From: Lachnoanaerobaculum gingivalis
Lineage (GTDB): Bacteria; Bacillota; Clostridia; Lachnospirales; Lachnospiraceae
Length of the DNA: 64,000 nt
Direction: 5' to 3'
Assembly: GCF_003862475.1 (NCBI RefSeq)
Contig: NZ_RRCO01000001.1
Coordinates: 310,001 to 374,000 of the forward strand
Made by a program: the position numbers and the translations under genes. Of the stretch, positions 8,337-17,513 are shown piece after piece (the first letter of the stretch is position 1; every line of letters begins with the position of its first letter). The notes beneath the pieces are model-generated. The model did no database searches and was not told the DNA's origin. It worked only from the letters and a program-made list of their open reading frames with translations.

Positions 8337-9786
8337 TACTCTTTCCTCCCTCTTGAGTATCATCTTTTCTTTTACTGCTTACAATAAGCGAATTTATAAA
8401 ATTATATGCCAAATTTTTGTTTGCCTCAAAGTCCTGTATCAGCTTATGCATAAATACGAAAGGTACCTCTGTATATGATGACAACTGTAACATTATCTCA
8501 ATAAAGCGACCATAATCTTTTGAAATCAATGTGTTTGCAAGTCTCTGCTGATAGCCTTTGATTTTATTTTCCTGCCTGTTTGTAATAAAATATTGTACTA
8601 CCTGTGATGCGGCTGCACTTGAGCCCTTAAACTCCGGTGTTTTTTCCATATTTCCCTCCCTTGTTTCGTATATAATTTTATTAATGTAAATGAGACGGCT
8701 TAGACAGTAAGTATCAGGAGTATTTGAATCCGTGTTATACTCCACTTTCATCAGTCTTTCTATCAAATCATCCAGACTGAGCTCATTTAGTATACTGTTC
8801 GTAACCTCCCCCATTACATTGATATAATAATTTTCATTTACCTTCACATATCTTTTAAAAACATTCTTCAAAGATTCTGAAAACTCACTGTCCTTTGATA
8901 TTGTTTCAAAAATTGTGATTGCATTCTGTCTTACAAACATACTCTCGTAATAATCTGTTTCAGTATTTTTTATTATTACTTCAACATCGTAATCTATAAA
9001 ACCGGCACCTTCAGAATAGCTGTAAAATACAGAATTCCATGTTTTTTGTTCTTCAAATTTCTCTGAAAGAAAATACTCCATCTCATCATTGGCTTTTAAA
9101 AGATAGTCTATGGATGTATTATTATTTATAAATACGGAACTTCCGCTTCTTGAGAAAGCAAAAGGTATAAAATCGAATTCCACTTCATCGTTAAAAGTTC
9201 TTGAATCCTTATCAAAACAAAAACCTATTGATTTAGTTTTTCTTCCTGTATCTACACAAAACCCAAGTAGACGACATACATCCGCACTTTCACTCCTGTA
9301 TTTTGAAGTATTGATAAACTTCCTATATCCACTTGTAGAATTACAAAATGTATTACTTATAAGTTCAAGTCTATTGTCATCAACCAAGTGTTTAATAATT
9401 TCAGCATTTGTACCGTCAAATTTAATACCTTTAAAAACTTTCTTCATCACAGTATTGGCTGAGAGTTTCTCATTTACTTCTTTTATTGTCTCTTCTGTAA
9501 ACTGATCCCGACACAATCTTTTATAAACCACATTATGATGCATCTTATCAGAGAACCATTTTTCAGCAAATAAAAGATATTCCCTGTCCCCCTCGAAATC
9601 TTTTCCATCATTACATACATCCTCAAAATTGTAATAAAGGTACCTACCCTTTATAATATATGGTATATTTCTGTCTTTAAAAAATCTTACCATACCGACA
9701 ATAGCAGCAGAGTATCTCCAGTCCGAAGGTTCAATTCTACGGTTGTAGTTGACAGAATTTTCTTCAAATTCTAGTTTACTAATCAT
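8326..9786 (-). CDS. cas8: Cas8 of type I-B (Cst1-like large subunit)
   Basis: A 486-aa large Cascade subunit, expected to read the PAM and anchor the target duplex. It is assigned mainly by position (between cas6 and cas7) and by its opening, where WRYSAAIVGMVRFF (about residues 23-36) fits the Cst1/Cas8a1-type proteins of Tneap type I-B systems. The C-terminus is charged (SKRKDDTQEGGKSNEK). There is no HD or helicase motif, as expected. The next gene, cas7, overlaps its last codons. Confidence 0.88.
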   Translation of the reverse strand: MISKLEFEENSVNYNRRIEPSDWRYSAAIVGMVRFFKDRNIPYIIKGRYLYYNFEDVCNDGKDFEGDREYLLFAEKWFSDKMHHNVVYKRLCRDQFTEETIKEVNEKLSANTVMKKVFKGIKFDGTNAEIIKHLVDDNRLELISNTFCNSTSGYRKFINTSKYRSESADVCRLLGFCVDTGRKTKSIGFCFDKDSRTFNDEVEFDFIPFAFSRSGSSVFINNNTSIDYLLKANDEMEYFLSEKFEEQKTWNSVFYSYSEGAGFIDYDVEVIIKNTETDYYESMFVRQNAITIFETISKDSEFSESLKNVFKRYVKVNENYYINVMGEVTNSILNELSLDDLIERLMKVEYNTDSNTPDTYCLSRLIYINKIIYETREGNMEKTPEFKGSSAAASQVVQYFITNRQENKIKGYQQRLANTLISKDYGRFIEIMLQLSSYTEVPFVFMHKLIQDFEANKNLAYNFINSLIVSSKRKDDTQEGGKSNEK

Positions 9787-9795
9787 AATCCCCCC

Positions 9796-10512
9796 TTAGA
9801 CAACCTGTTCCACCAGCCCGAATCCGGAATTTCGCTTTGATCCCAGTCCGATTTTAAGTATATGATTAAGAATTCTTTTATCCCCTGAAACTATAAAGCT
9901 TCCTATGGTTACAGGTATTTTAATCCCGTATACAGGTACTATAATTTTTTTTAGACTGCTTAAGTCAAACTTCAGATTATCAATTTCTTCATCCATATAC
10001 TGAATATCTTCTTTTAATTTTCTTTCCAATTCTACTGCAAAATCACAGTCTTCAACTGTTAGATATCTGTCCTTATTATTTTCTCTGCTATGGCATTTCA
10101 AACATATAGGAGACAAAACTTTAAATACGGCATAGTCCTCTGCTATATCCTTTTCACTTACCATCTTAATGCTTTTAAGGCTCATCTCATTATTATCTCC
10201 TATCGGAAAAGCCTTATTTTTCATCATAAGCAAGCTTGAATAATAAATCAGTGCTGTCTGTTGTTCTTCAAACTTCAAGGTCATATTTACTTCATTACCC
10301 TCAAGTTCCATTTTTTCACCTTTGAATACCGGCTTATTAAAAGCTATTGACCACACAAAAGACTTCTTCTTTGCACCGCTTTGATACAGCTCTTCATAGA
10401 AGTATCCGTCCATATATGATGATATTGCCTTTTTAAAAAAGCTGATGATTATCCTCCTGTAATCACTTTTTATTACAGGGTTTTTCAGTTCCAATTTTAC
10501 AATATATTTCAT
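9796..10512 (-). CDS. cas6: CRISPR pre-crRNA endoribonuclease Cas6
   Basis: A 238-aa RAMP-family ribonuclease that cleaves the repeat to release crRNAs. It starts MKYIVKLELKNPVIKSDYR and ends with the diagnostic glycine-rich loop LGSKRNSGFGLVE near the C-terminus. Candidate catalytic or RNA-contacting residues lie in the N-terminal domain (YRRIIISFFKKAI), but the exact active site cannot be fixed by eye. The ATG at 10512 has AAAAGGAGGAGT immediately upstream; an alternative start 66 nt earlier would give a non-family N-terminus. It is the first gene of the cas operon. Confidence 0.95.
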   Translation of the reverse strand: MKYIVKLELKNPVIKSDYRRIIISFFKKAISSYMDGYFYEELYQSGAKKKSFVWSIAFNKPVFKGEKMELEGNEVNMTLKFEEQQTALIYYSSLLMMKNKAFPIGDNNEMSLKSIKMVSEKDIAEDYAVFKVLSPICLKCHSRENNKDRYLTVEDCDFAVELERKLKEDIQYMDEEIDNLKFDLSSLKKIIVPVYGIKIPVTIGSFIVSGDKRILNHILKIGLGSKRNSGFGLVEQVV

Positions 10513-10574
10513 ACTCCTCCTTTTTGCAAAATAATTTCCAGTCTGGAACGATTCTATGTTAATTATGTAAAGAT

Positions 10575-10625
10575 ACAATAAACTTGAAAACTTTACATTA
10601 CTCCATATAACAATAAACTTGAAAA
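10575..10625 (-). repeat. Two direct repeats in the cas6 5' leader
   Basis: The 16-mer ACAATAAACTTGAAAA occurs at 10575-10590 and again at 10610-10625, 35 bp apart start to start, between the cas promoter and cas6. On the minus strand the segment between them reads ATATGGAGTAATGTAAAG, which shares the repeat-end handle ATGTAAAG preceded by ATGGA. The copies are exact. A protein-binding or crRNA-guided operator is possible but unproven. Confidence 0.6.
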
Positions 10626-10644
10626 TGGGAGTTAATTTATTTTG

Positions 10645-10673
10645 ATTATAGCCTACTATTTTTAAAATGTAAA
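10645..10673 (-). promoter_or_regulatory. cas operon promoter
   Basis: On the minus strand, TTTACA (10673-10668) and TATAAT (10650-10645) are separated by exactly 17 bp, a near-consensus sigma-A promoter facing cas6. The predicted transcription start lies about 10 bp further on, leaving a 5' untranslated leader of about 125 nt that contains the two direct repeats. Confidence 0.8.
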
Positions 10674-10770
10674 TATCTAACTAAAAAGATTTTTTTATTT
10701 CTTCTCTCCATTAGATTTTCTCCCCTCATTGTACTATAATCATACTATAAAATTCAGAAAGGACATTAAT

Positions 10771-11811
10771 ATGAATTCAATAAAATCTTTCTTATCAAAA
10801 AACTTTTTCGGTATGCTTATATGCTTTATTATTGCCTTGCCGGCGTGGTTTCTGGGGAAGAGATTTCCTATAATTGGCGGGCCGGTGATTGCGATTATTT
10901 CCGGTATGATTATTACACTTTTTTGGAATGATAAGGGTAGGGCAGGTACCGGAATAAAGTTCACTTCAAAATATGTTTTGCAGGCGGCTGTGGTTTTTCT
11001 TGGGTTCGGCCTTAATCTAAGCGTTGTACTTCAAACCGGCAGACAGTCACTCCCTATAATCATATGCACGATATCCACCGCACTGATCATTGCCTTTATC
11101 TTACATAAGCTGATGAATATACCCGGAAATATCTCAACTCTTGTGGGAGTAGGTTCTTCCATATGCGGAGGTTCCGCCATAGCGGCAACAGCACCTGTAA
11201 TAAATGCCGATGATGATGAGGTGGCACAGGCAATATCCGTTATTTTCTTTTTCAATGTATTGGCTGCCCTACTCTTTCCTGTTTTTGGCAAGATGATCGG
11301 CTTTGATACTCTAAGCGGAGAGGCTTTCGGAATATTCTCCGGAACTGCGATAAATGACACTTCATCCGTTACCGCTGCCGCCTCCACTTGGGACAGTATG
11401 TGGAGTCTCGGCACTCAAACTCTTGATAAGGCTGTTACGGTAAAGCTTACCAGAACTCTCGCAATCATTCCCATTACTTTGGTACTTGCAATAATCAATG
11501 CAAAAAAGTCAAATGATAATCAGAACGGTTTCAGCCTTAAAAGATCATTTCCGATGTTTATAATATTTTTTATTATTGCATCCGTTATCACTACTGTTGC
11601 TCTAAGTGCAGGTGTGCCTTCACATTCATTCGCTCCTTTAAAGGATTTCAGTAAATTCTGTATCATTATGGCAATGGCTGCAATCGGGCTGAACAGTAAT
11701 CTTATTAAGCTTATCAAATCAGGTGGCAAGCCTATTATACTTGGCGGTATATGCTGGGTAGGTATTACCACAGTAAGTCTTATAATGCAGCATATACTTG
11801 GTATATGGTAA
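10771..11811 (+). CDS. YeiH/UPF0324 family putative sulfate exporter
   Basis: A 346-aa polytopic membrane protein of the YeiH (UPF0324) family, annotated in many genomes as a putative sulfate exporter; transport has not been firmly shown. About ten hydrophobic segments are visible. Conserved landmarks include [14 protein letters not shown] near residue 30 and [19 protein letters not shown] near the middle. The ATG at 10771 has AGAAAGGA 8 nt upstream, whereas the longer reading would start inside the promoter region (TATAAT near 10735). It is divergent from the cas operon and followed by a strong terminator. Confidence 0.88.
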   Translation: MNSIKSFLSKNFFGMLICFIIALPAWFLGKRFPIIGGPVIAIISGMIITLFWNDKGRAGTGIKFTSKYVLQAAVVFLGFGLNLSVVLQTGRQSLPIIICTISTALIIAFILHKLMNIPGNISTLVGVGSSICGGSAIAATAPVINADDDEVAQAISVIFFFNVLAALLFPVFGKMIGFDTLSGEAFGIFSGTAINDTSSVTAAASTWDSMWSLGTQTLDKAVTVKLTRTLAIIPITLVLAIINAKKSNDNQNGFSLKRSFPMFIIFFIIASVITTVALSAGVPSHSFAPLKDFSKFCIIMAMAAIGLNSNLIKLIKSGGKPIILGGICWVGITTVSLIMQHILGIW

Positions 11812-11816
11812 AAAAA

Positions 11817-11847
11817 GTGTGCAAGCCCTAAAACTTGCACATTTTTT
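11817..11847. terminator. Bidirectional intrinsic terminator
   Basis: The stem GTGTGCAAG (11817-11825) with CTTGCAC (11834-11840) is followed by ATTTTTT on the plus strand. It is preceded by a run of A that gives T on the minus strand. It serves the convergent genes ending at 11811 (+) and 11846 (-). Confidence 0.9.
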
Positions 11848-14050
11848 AATTTATCATCACTTTATAAAGTATTACATCTCCATAATCTTTATAAACCTCG
11901 GTACTTCCATCCTCCAACAAGTATCTTACAACATCTGCAGCTCTTTCTCTGCCTTCCAGATACTCATCTTCAACACAGATATATTTTATATCCGCATAAT
12001 GCAGATAATCCTTAAAATTATCAAGTGTTTTTACAACCGCTGAATTACCTCCGCTTCCTGTAATATCTGTATAAGTCCTTATATCCGCACTTAATATTTT
12101 AAGTAAATTGTCCTCTGACAATAATAGTGTTCTTGGATTGCCCAATTTCATCAAATCCATATATACATCTACAAAGTTGCTGTCTGTGTTTCCCAACACT
12201 TCTTTGTCGATATATCTGTCATGGTGATTATAGACTCCAAGTTCTCTCATATTCTTCGGATTTTCTGTCAGTCCTCTGATACCTGCCCAGTTTGTAACAC
12301 CCGTTATAAGAAGTGAAAATACTATGCATGGTGTCAATGAATAAAATAAATTCTTAACACCTGTTTCTTCAACCAAAAAGCAAACCGTAATGATAACCAA
12401 AGCAAACAACAATATGAAATAATTGCCGTCTACCTGATTTAATATAAATAAGCTGATCAGACTGACCGCAGTATCTACTCCGAGAATAATCATTATATAT
12501 GTAAATATATCTTTATTACTCTTATTCTTAATGCAGTATCTTACAGTAAATACAAACAGAATTATAAATAATACAGTTATTAATACAGTAGGTGAGGCTA
12601 TATAAATATGTGTCTCATTTGTAGGTGATATGAAAAGCTGGAATAATCTGTAAAATATATCTACACTCTCACCTGATGACATATTCATACCGGCACTTCT
12701 ATAATCTCCGATAGTATAAGGATATTTTGTCTCTATTCCAAGCTTATACCATATAGAAGAATATACCGAAGTAATAATATGTCCGGTAAGTATATATGTT
12801 CTTGCATATACAAGTACTATTGCAGCTATAGGAAGAACTGACAGGTAGGCAAATTTGAATAAATTTTTGATTTTATTTTTATTCTTTATAAAATCTGTAA
12901 CAAGGTAAATAATATTTGCAATGCCTATTCCTAAGCTGAACAAAAGACTTGTAGGCTTATATATAATGCTTGCAAGCAAGGCTATCAATGCAAATGTAAT
13001 GTAGTAACTATGTCTTTTTTTTACATACAGGCACATATTCAGTATTGATATAAGCTGCATTAATAATGTGATCATATCAGTCTTTGCCGACAGCCCCATA
13101 TTCATAATTGCAGGTGTCACTGATACCAGTACTACTGCAAGCCATGACTTATCAGTCCTTTTTTCGCTGCAGACTTTTACTATCTCAAATACCGTAAAAA
13201 GTACCATTATTGCACATATATAAGAAAAACTCAGTACAAATCCGAAGCTTTTCTTTGTATTAAGTGCAAGTGTAAGTATCTCAAGTCCTTTCGGATAGAC
13301 ATATACATCGTTTACAGTTCCCAGATTGTCATATATTCCGGTATTTCCTACAAGTACCGACAAGCTTCTAAGTCCGTACCTTAAAGAATCATAATCCAAT
13401 GTAATATTGATTCTTCCAATCTGCAACAGTATTGCTGAAAGTGATATTGCAGAACCAATACAGAAAAAATTTTTATTTTCAAATTTTGATGTTTTTTCTG
13501 TATTATTCTTTACTAATGGTACTATTATTTTGAAAAATCTCATCAAAACATATGTGATTACAACAACCATTACAAGTCCAAGAGTGAAAAATCTTACTCC
13601 TTTTTTTGAAGCAAGATGAAGTGCTGAAAGAACACATATAAAAATAATATACGCAAGGCTTCCTGCGCTAAAGCTGTTTAAATAGCGAACTATAATGCTA
13701 TCCTCCACACAGCTTTTTCTTGATGTTACAAGTATTATTTCACCAATCCAAATGAGCACCAAAAGGAAAATACAATCTACAATAAAAGCTGTGGCAGCCT
13801 GATGTAAAATCATATATATCAGGCTAAAAAACCCTATGCCTATAAGTCTTATATAATTGTTTTTCACCAATCTTAATATCAGATAAAATATAACAAATAG
13901 CAGTATATGTTCAAAATAAAGCATTTTTGTTTCCATCTCACCGATATCAAATAATATATAAGTCTTTTCAGCCAATAAAGAAAAACTGTATATACTAAGA
14001 ATGGCGGCACATATAAAAATAAGCAAATATCCGGTTTTCTTAATCTTCAT
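11846..14050 (-). CDS. Large polytopic membrane protein, GT-C glycosyltransferase-like
   Basis: A 734-aa protein with about a dozen hydrophobic segments over residues 1-590 and a soluble, probably extracytoplasmic C-terminal tail of about 140 residues. The segment LDYDSLRYGLRS after a hydrophobic block resembles the acidic first-loop motif of GT-C enzymes that use lipid-linked sugars, so a cell-envelope glycosyltransferase is the best guess. I cannot name the substrate or a specific family. It is separated from the TraG-like gene by about 107 bp and ends in the shared terminator. GGGAGT lies upstream of the ATG. Confidence 0.6.
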   Translation of the reverse strand: MKIKKTGYLLIFICAAILSIYSFSLLAEKTYILFDIGEMETKMLYFEHILLFVIFYLILRLVKNNYIRLIGIGFFSLIYMILHQAATAFIVDCIFLLVLIWIGEIILVTSRKSCVEDSIIVRYLNSFSAGSLAYIIFICVLSALHLASKKGVRFFTLGLVMVVVITYVLMRFFKIIVPLVKNNTEKTSKFENKNFFCIGSAISLSAILLQIGRINITLDYDSLRYGLRSLSVLVGNTGIYDNLGTVNDVYVYPKGLEILTLALNTKKSFGFVLSFSYICAIMVLFTVFEIVKVCSEKRTDKSWLAVVLVSVTPAIMNMGLSAKTDMITLLMQLISILNMCLYVKKRHSYYITFALIALLASIIYKPTSLLFSLGIGIANIIYLVTDFIKNKNKIKNLFKFAYLSVLPIAAIVLVYARTYILTGHIITSVYSSIWYKLGIETKYPYTIGDYRSAGMNMSSGESVDIFYRLFQLFISPTNETHIYIASPTVLITVLFIILFVFTVRYCIKNKSNKDIFTYIMIILGVDTAVSLISLFILNQVDGNYFILLFALVIITVCFLVEETGVKNLFYSLTPCIVFSLLITGVTNWAGIRGLTENPKNMRELGVYNHHDRYIDKEVLGNTDSNFVDVYMDLMKLGNPRTLLLSEDNLLKILSADIRTYTDITGSGGNSAVVKTLDNFKDYLHYADIKYICVEDEYLEGRERAADVVRYLLEDGSTEVYKDYGDVILYKVMIN

Positions 14051-14157
14051 ATATAAACTCCCAGTCTCTTGTAAAACAAATCTTCCTCATCAAATTACCA
14101 GCTATTTTCATCAATACTCTCCCTGCTCACACTATATTTTTATTTTATCTTTAACAC

Positions 14158-15672
14158 TTAGAAAAAATCCGGAAAGTCATCGTTGTCTTCAGAAAAGTCA
14201 TCACTGTCTTCAAAAAAGCCGTCGAAATTTTCATCATTTCCATTTTCCTTTCCCCCATATAGTTTCACCATCTCAGCTCTTGGCTTTATTTTATATGTCT
14301 TCGGTTTAAACGGCTCTGTTTCATATGGCTTTATACTGTTTTTAAGCTCTTCTATAAATAAGCTTCTTTCTTGTGTAAATCCTTCAAATGACTTCGGCTC
14401 TTTCATATTATTTGTAAGCTTCTTATACAGTTCATTTTCCATGATATTATATCTTTTTGAAAACTTAGGTTTTGAGCCTCTTCTGAATATGATCTGATTT
14501 CCTAGTTTCATATTCAGGCAATCCTCTGTCATTATTCCGGCTCTCATTCCGATATTTCTTGCAGTATCCAAATCATTCGAACCCATATAGACATATGTAT
14601 CACAGTTATTAATAATAGTTGTAGCACTGTCATTTCCATAAAGTGAGGACAATTGTGACTCCGACTGTATCAAAAGTGTCACTGAGATACCCTTTTCCCT
14701 GAATATTGAAATATATTGGTCAAATAAAGGTACCGGACATCCGGTTGCAAAGTCATCCGCCAGAAAATGAATAGGTCTTGTCAATATACCTTCGGCCTGT
14801 CTTTCTCCAATTTCAAACAGTTCTTTAAATATATGTGCATAAAACATATTTATAAAACTGTTTAAGCTTGGATTTACCGGACTGGTAGTCACAAACAATG
14901 CTCTCTTCTCCGTTGCCAGCTTTTCAAAGCTTATCTTATTTTCCATCTTGAACATTCTTCTAAGCTCCGGTGTAAAGACATATCCGATGGCCGTATTCAA
15001 TGTACCGAAAACACAACTTGCGGTTTTTATAGGCAATCTCCTAAAAGATTTCCAGTTAACCGTGGCGAAGTTGAAAGGATTTGCCATTTCTAGCGATAAA
15101 AAATCGTAATCATAATTAGTCTTTATCTCGCTTGTATCATCCTCAAAGCTAAGCTTATCGATCATCTCAAGAACATCTATAAAGCTCGGATTATCTTTTT
15201 TCATCAGTATATAGGATATAAATGCCGCAAAAAGTGATGTAGCCGCCTCATCCCAGAACGGATCAGCATTGCTGCTTTCTTTTTTCTTATTTGCCGTAAC
15301 AATGCTCTTGGCTACAAAGACTATATCCTGATAACTCTTGATAAAATCAAGCGGATCATAAGCTATATTTCCGTTTTCCGGATGTACAAAGTCAAGATCC
15401 CAGACCTTATAATCTCTTTCTTCCAATAATGAAAAATATTTATTTACAATTCTTCTCTTTGTTACAGAAGTAATGATATTTCTGTTATATGATTCCAGAA
15501 GAAATGCCTCCGTTATGGAAAGGGTTTTACCTGAACCTGAACCCCCGACTACCAGGATATTATTGTTGATACCGGTTATATTACTGTCTGTAGAAAATAT
15601 ACAATCTTCGCCTTCGCCTAAAATCACCCTGTCAATTTGCGATTGTATCTGCTTGCCTTTTTTATCTCTCAT
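14158..15672 (-). CDS. Soluble VirD4/TraG-like ATPase
   Basis: A 504-aa AAA+ ATPase of the VirD4/TraG/FtsK-HerA group. Walker A is at 43-50 (GGSGSGKT). A Walker B-like HFLADDF is near 302-308, with Asp-Asp where Asp-Glu is usual. The coupling-protein motif LIQSESQLSSLYG is at about 334-346. Family members usually have N-terminal membrane helices; here the P-loop begins at residue 43 and no membrane segment is seen. The C-terminal 30 residues are very acidic with Phe pairs (DDFPDFF). The start ATG overlaps the stop of the ClpP-like gene (TAATG), so the two are translationally coupled. No relaxase or other type IV secretion genes are nearby. Confidence 0.8.
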   Translation of the reverse strand: MRDKKGKQIQSQIDRVILGEGEDCIFSTDSNITGINNNILVVGGSGSGKTLSITEAFLLESYNRNIITSVTKRRIVNKYFSLLEERDYKVWDLDFVHPENGNIAYDPLDFIKSYQDIVFVAKSIVTANKKKESSNADPFWDEAATSLFAAFISYILMKKDNPSFIDVLEMIDKLSFEDDTSEIKTNYDYDFLSLEMANPFNFATVNWKSFRRLPIKTASCVFGTLNTAIGYVFTPELRRMFKMENKISFEKLATEKRALFVTTSPVNPSLNSFINMFYAHIFKELFEIGERQAEGILTRPIHFLADDFATGCPVPLFDQYISIFREKGISVTLLIQSESQLSSLYGNDSATTIINNCDTYVYMGSNDLDTARNIGMRAGIMTEDCLNMKLGNQIIFRRGSKPKFSKRYNIMENELYKKLTNNMKEPKSFEGFTQERSLFIEELKNSIKPYETEPFKPKTYKIKPRAEMVKLYGGKENGNDENFDGFFEDSDDFSEDNDDFPDFF

Positions 15673-16277
15673 TACCACTCCGCTTCTTTTACAAATTCAA
15701 TGACCTTTGAGAACTCTATTATTTCATCACATAGATTAAATGCAATTGCTTCATCAGGTGAGAAATAATGATCAAAATCAGTAGCTTTGTCAATCTCTTC
15801 TTCAGTCTTGCCCGTATGTTTTGCCAGTAGACTGTTAATTTTCTTCTTCGTTTCAAGCATGCTGTCGGAAATACTCTTGATACTTGAAGCATTTCCTGAT
15901 ACTCTTCCGCCAAGCATCGGTTGATGCAGCATAAGTTCGCTGTTTGGAAGCATATATCTCTTGCCTGCACATGCCAAAAGCACCGCACCCATGCTGTAGG
16001 CTTTTCCCCTACATATCATCCTTACAGGTGCTTTGGAGCCTACTATTGCATCATACATCAAAAGACCGCTGTTTATTTCTCCTCCCGGACTGTTTATAAG
16101 CACTGTAATAGGCTCGTTTGACTCCAGATTGAGTTCCAATATCTTGTCGGTAAAATCAACAGCCAGCTCATCTGTTATTTCTCCATTGATATTTATACAT
16201 CTTTTACTGAAAAACTTTGCTTCCAGTGATACCTGTGTAATACCGCTGTTTGTCTTTATCAATGTACTTGTACTCAT
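15672..16277 (-). CDS. ClpP-family serine peptidase paralogue
   Basis: A 201-aa member of the ClpP/S14 family. Aligning by eye to E. coli ClpP gives a complete catalytic triad: Ser95 (GKAYSMGA), His118 (LMLHQP) and Asp169 (DFDHYFS). INSPGGEINSG (61-71) matches the conserved INSPGG. The sequence is divergent from housekeeping ClpP and lacks its propeptide-like N-terminus, so this is a paralogue or a phage/element-type S14 peptidase. AGAGGAGAGATT precedes the ATG. Coupling to the TraG-like ATPase suggests they work as a pair. Confidence 0.88.
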   Translation of the reverse strand: MSTSTLIKTNSGITQVSLEAKFFSKRCININGEITDELAVDFTDKILELNLESNEPITVLINSPGGEINSGLLMYDAIVGSKAPVRMICRGKAYSMGAVLLACAGKRYMLPNSELMLHQPMLGGRVSGNASSIKSISDSMLETKKKINSLLAKHTGKTEEEIDKATDFDHYFSPDEAIAFNLCDEIIEFSKVIEFVKEAEW

Positions 16278-16330
16278 AATCTCTCCTCTAACCAGTGCCT
16301 TTTAAAGTTCTATATACACAGTTTCACACA

Positions 16331-16816
16331 CTAATTACCGGCTACTGTTTCTCCTGTCCAGTCCTTAATACCGCCAAATTCATATACATTTGTATATCCC
16401 ATATCTGCAAGTTTCTGTGATGCCTGTCTGCTTCTGTTTCCGCTTCTGCAATACACAAGTATCACCTGATCAAGGTCAGGAAGCTCTGCAGGCTGAGTAT
16501 TTGTTATACTCTCATTTGGTATACATATAGCTCCCGGAATATGTCCTGCTGCATACTCATCCTTACTTCTTACATCGACAATGATATGTCCGTCTTCACT
16601 TGCCATCATCTGTTTTGCAGTTTCCTGATCTATATGTGTATAGCTGTCTTTTTTAGCTTCCTCACTTTCCTTCATAGTTTCCCCCGCTTTTTCACTTGTA
16701 GCTACACTGCTTGTCACTGTTTCCTTTGCTGTAGTCTCCTGCATACTTGCATTGTTTGAACATCCTACAACTGTGAGTAAAACTCCTGTTAAAATAACTC
16801 CTGCTATTTTCTTCAT
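16331..16816 (-). CDS. Rhodanese-like lipoprotein
   Basis: A 161-aa protein with a lipoprotein signal (lipobox VVGC, Cys19), a Ser/Thr/Glu/Lys-rich linker to about residue 58, and a single rhodanese domain. The active-site loop CRSGNRS follows the core segment VILVYC, and DVRSKDEYAAGHIPGAI is the usual rhodanese signature. It probably handles sulfur or redox chemistry at the outer face of the membrane. It stands 53 bp upstream of the ClpP-like gene with no terminator between, so cotranscription is possible but not certain. Confidence 0.9.
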   Translation of the reverse strand: MKKIAGVILTGVLLTVVGCSNNASMQETTAKETVTSSVATSEKAGETMKESEEAKKDSYTHIDQETAKQMMASEDGHIIVDVRSKDEYAAGHIPGAICIPNESITNTQPAELPDLDQVILVYCRSGNRSRQASQKLADMGYTNVYEFGGIKDWTGETVAGN

Positions 16817-16897
16817 ATGATATATACCTCTCTTAAATTTATTTTTATTCTGTGCTATACCTTCACATATCTATGTTACCGTACCGCACAGCTTCCA

Positions 16898-17491
16898 TTA
16901 TAACATGAATTCATTTGTGTATCTATCAAATAAGTGCGAAGAATTCAACCACAAGCAGTCAGTATCAAGCAATGTACAGTATCCTGCAATCGTCTTAGCC
17001 ACCAAATTCATATGCTTTGAATTATCATAAATATATAATACATCTATAAGCGACATTAATTCCTTAAGTTTTGACAATGAAACATAATATCTTCTTTTTA
17101 TATCCTCCTCCGGAATACCATGTCCGCCCATACTGACTCTATGAGCAACTCTTTGAATTGCTAATTCCGGACTACTAAGTCCTACATAGTTCATAATTAT
17201 CTTATAACCAAGCCTCTTTGCCTTCAGTATATTATTTATCATACTTTTTCCCGTCAATGTGGTTTCCTGATTGAATGAAATACCTTTATTCATGCAGTCT
17301 TTTATAAGCTTTACGGCCATCTTCATTGCCTTAGCCTGATCGGATTTATTTCTCCAATCTCCACCATTTGATATTACGATTTCATCTGAATTTACTCGTA
17401 CACCGAAATCATGATTTTCCTGTATTAATGTACTATACAAAGTTGACTTTCCTGCACCGTTTACTCCGGCAAATACCGTATATATTGGCAT
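16898..17491 (-). CDS. Zeta-toxin-like P-loop kinase
   Basis: A 197-aa P-loop protein with Walker A GVNGAGKST at 9-17 and zeta-toxin-type features: RVNSDEIV in the segment after the P-loop, FNQETTLTG near residue 75 (family consensus ETT), and an Arg-rich segment RRYYVSLSKL. Zeta toxins phosphorylate UDP-N-acetylglucosamine, but many chromosomal relatives are not toxins. No epsilon-type antitoxin is seen next to it. It lies 22 bp downstream of the vWA gene, probably in one operon. Confidence 0.8.
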   Translation of the reverse strand: MPIYTVFAGVNGAGKSTLYSTLIQENHDFGVRVNSDEIVISNGGDWRNKSDQAKAMKMAVKLIKDCMNKGISFNQETTLTGKSMINNILKAKRLGYKIIMNYVGLSSPELAIQRVAHRVSMGGHGIPEEDIKRRYYVSLSKLKELMSLIDVLYIYDNSKHMNLVAKTIAGYCTLLDTDCLWLNSSHLFDRYTNEFML

Positions 17492-17513
17492 AATTTTAAT
17501 CCTCCACTATATT

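Noticed and set aside
16898-17491. Zeta-epsilon toxin-antitoxin pair
   Set aside because: No small antitoxin gene is adjacent; the neighbour is a 223-aa vWA protein, so a toxin role is not supported.
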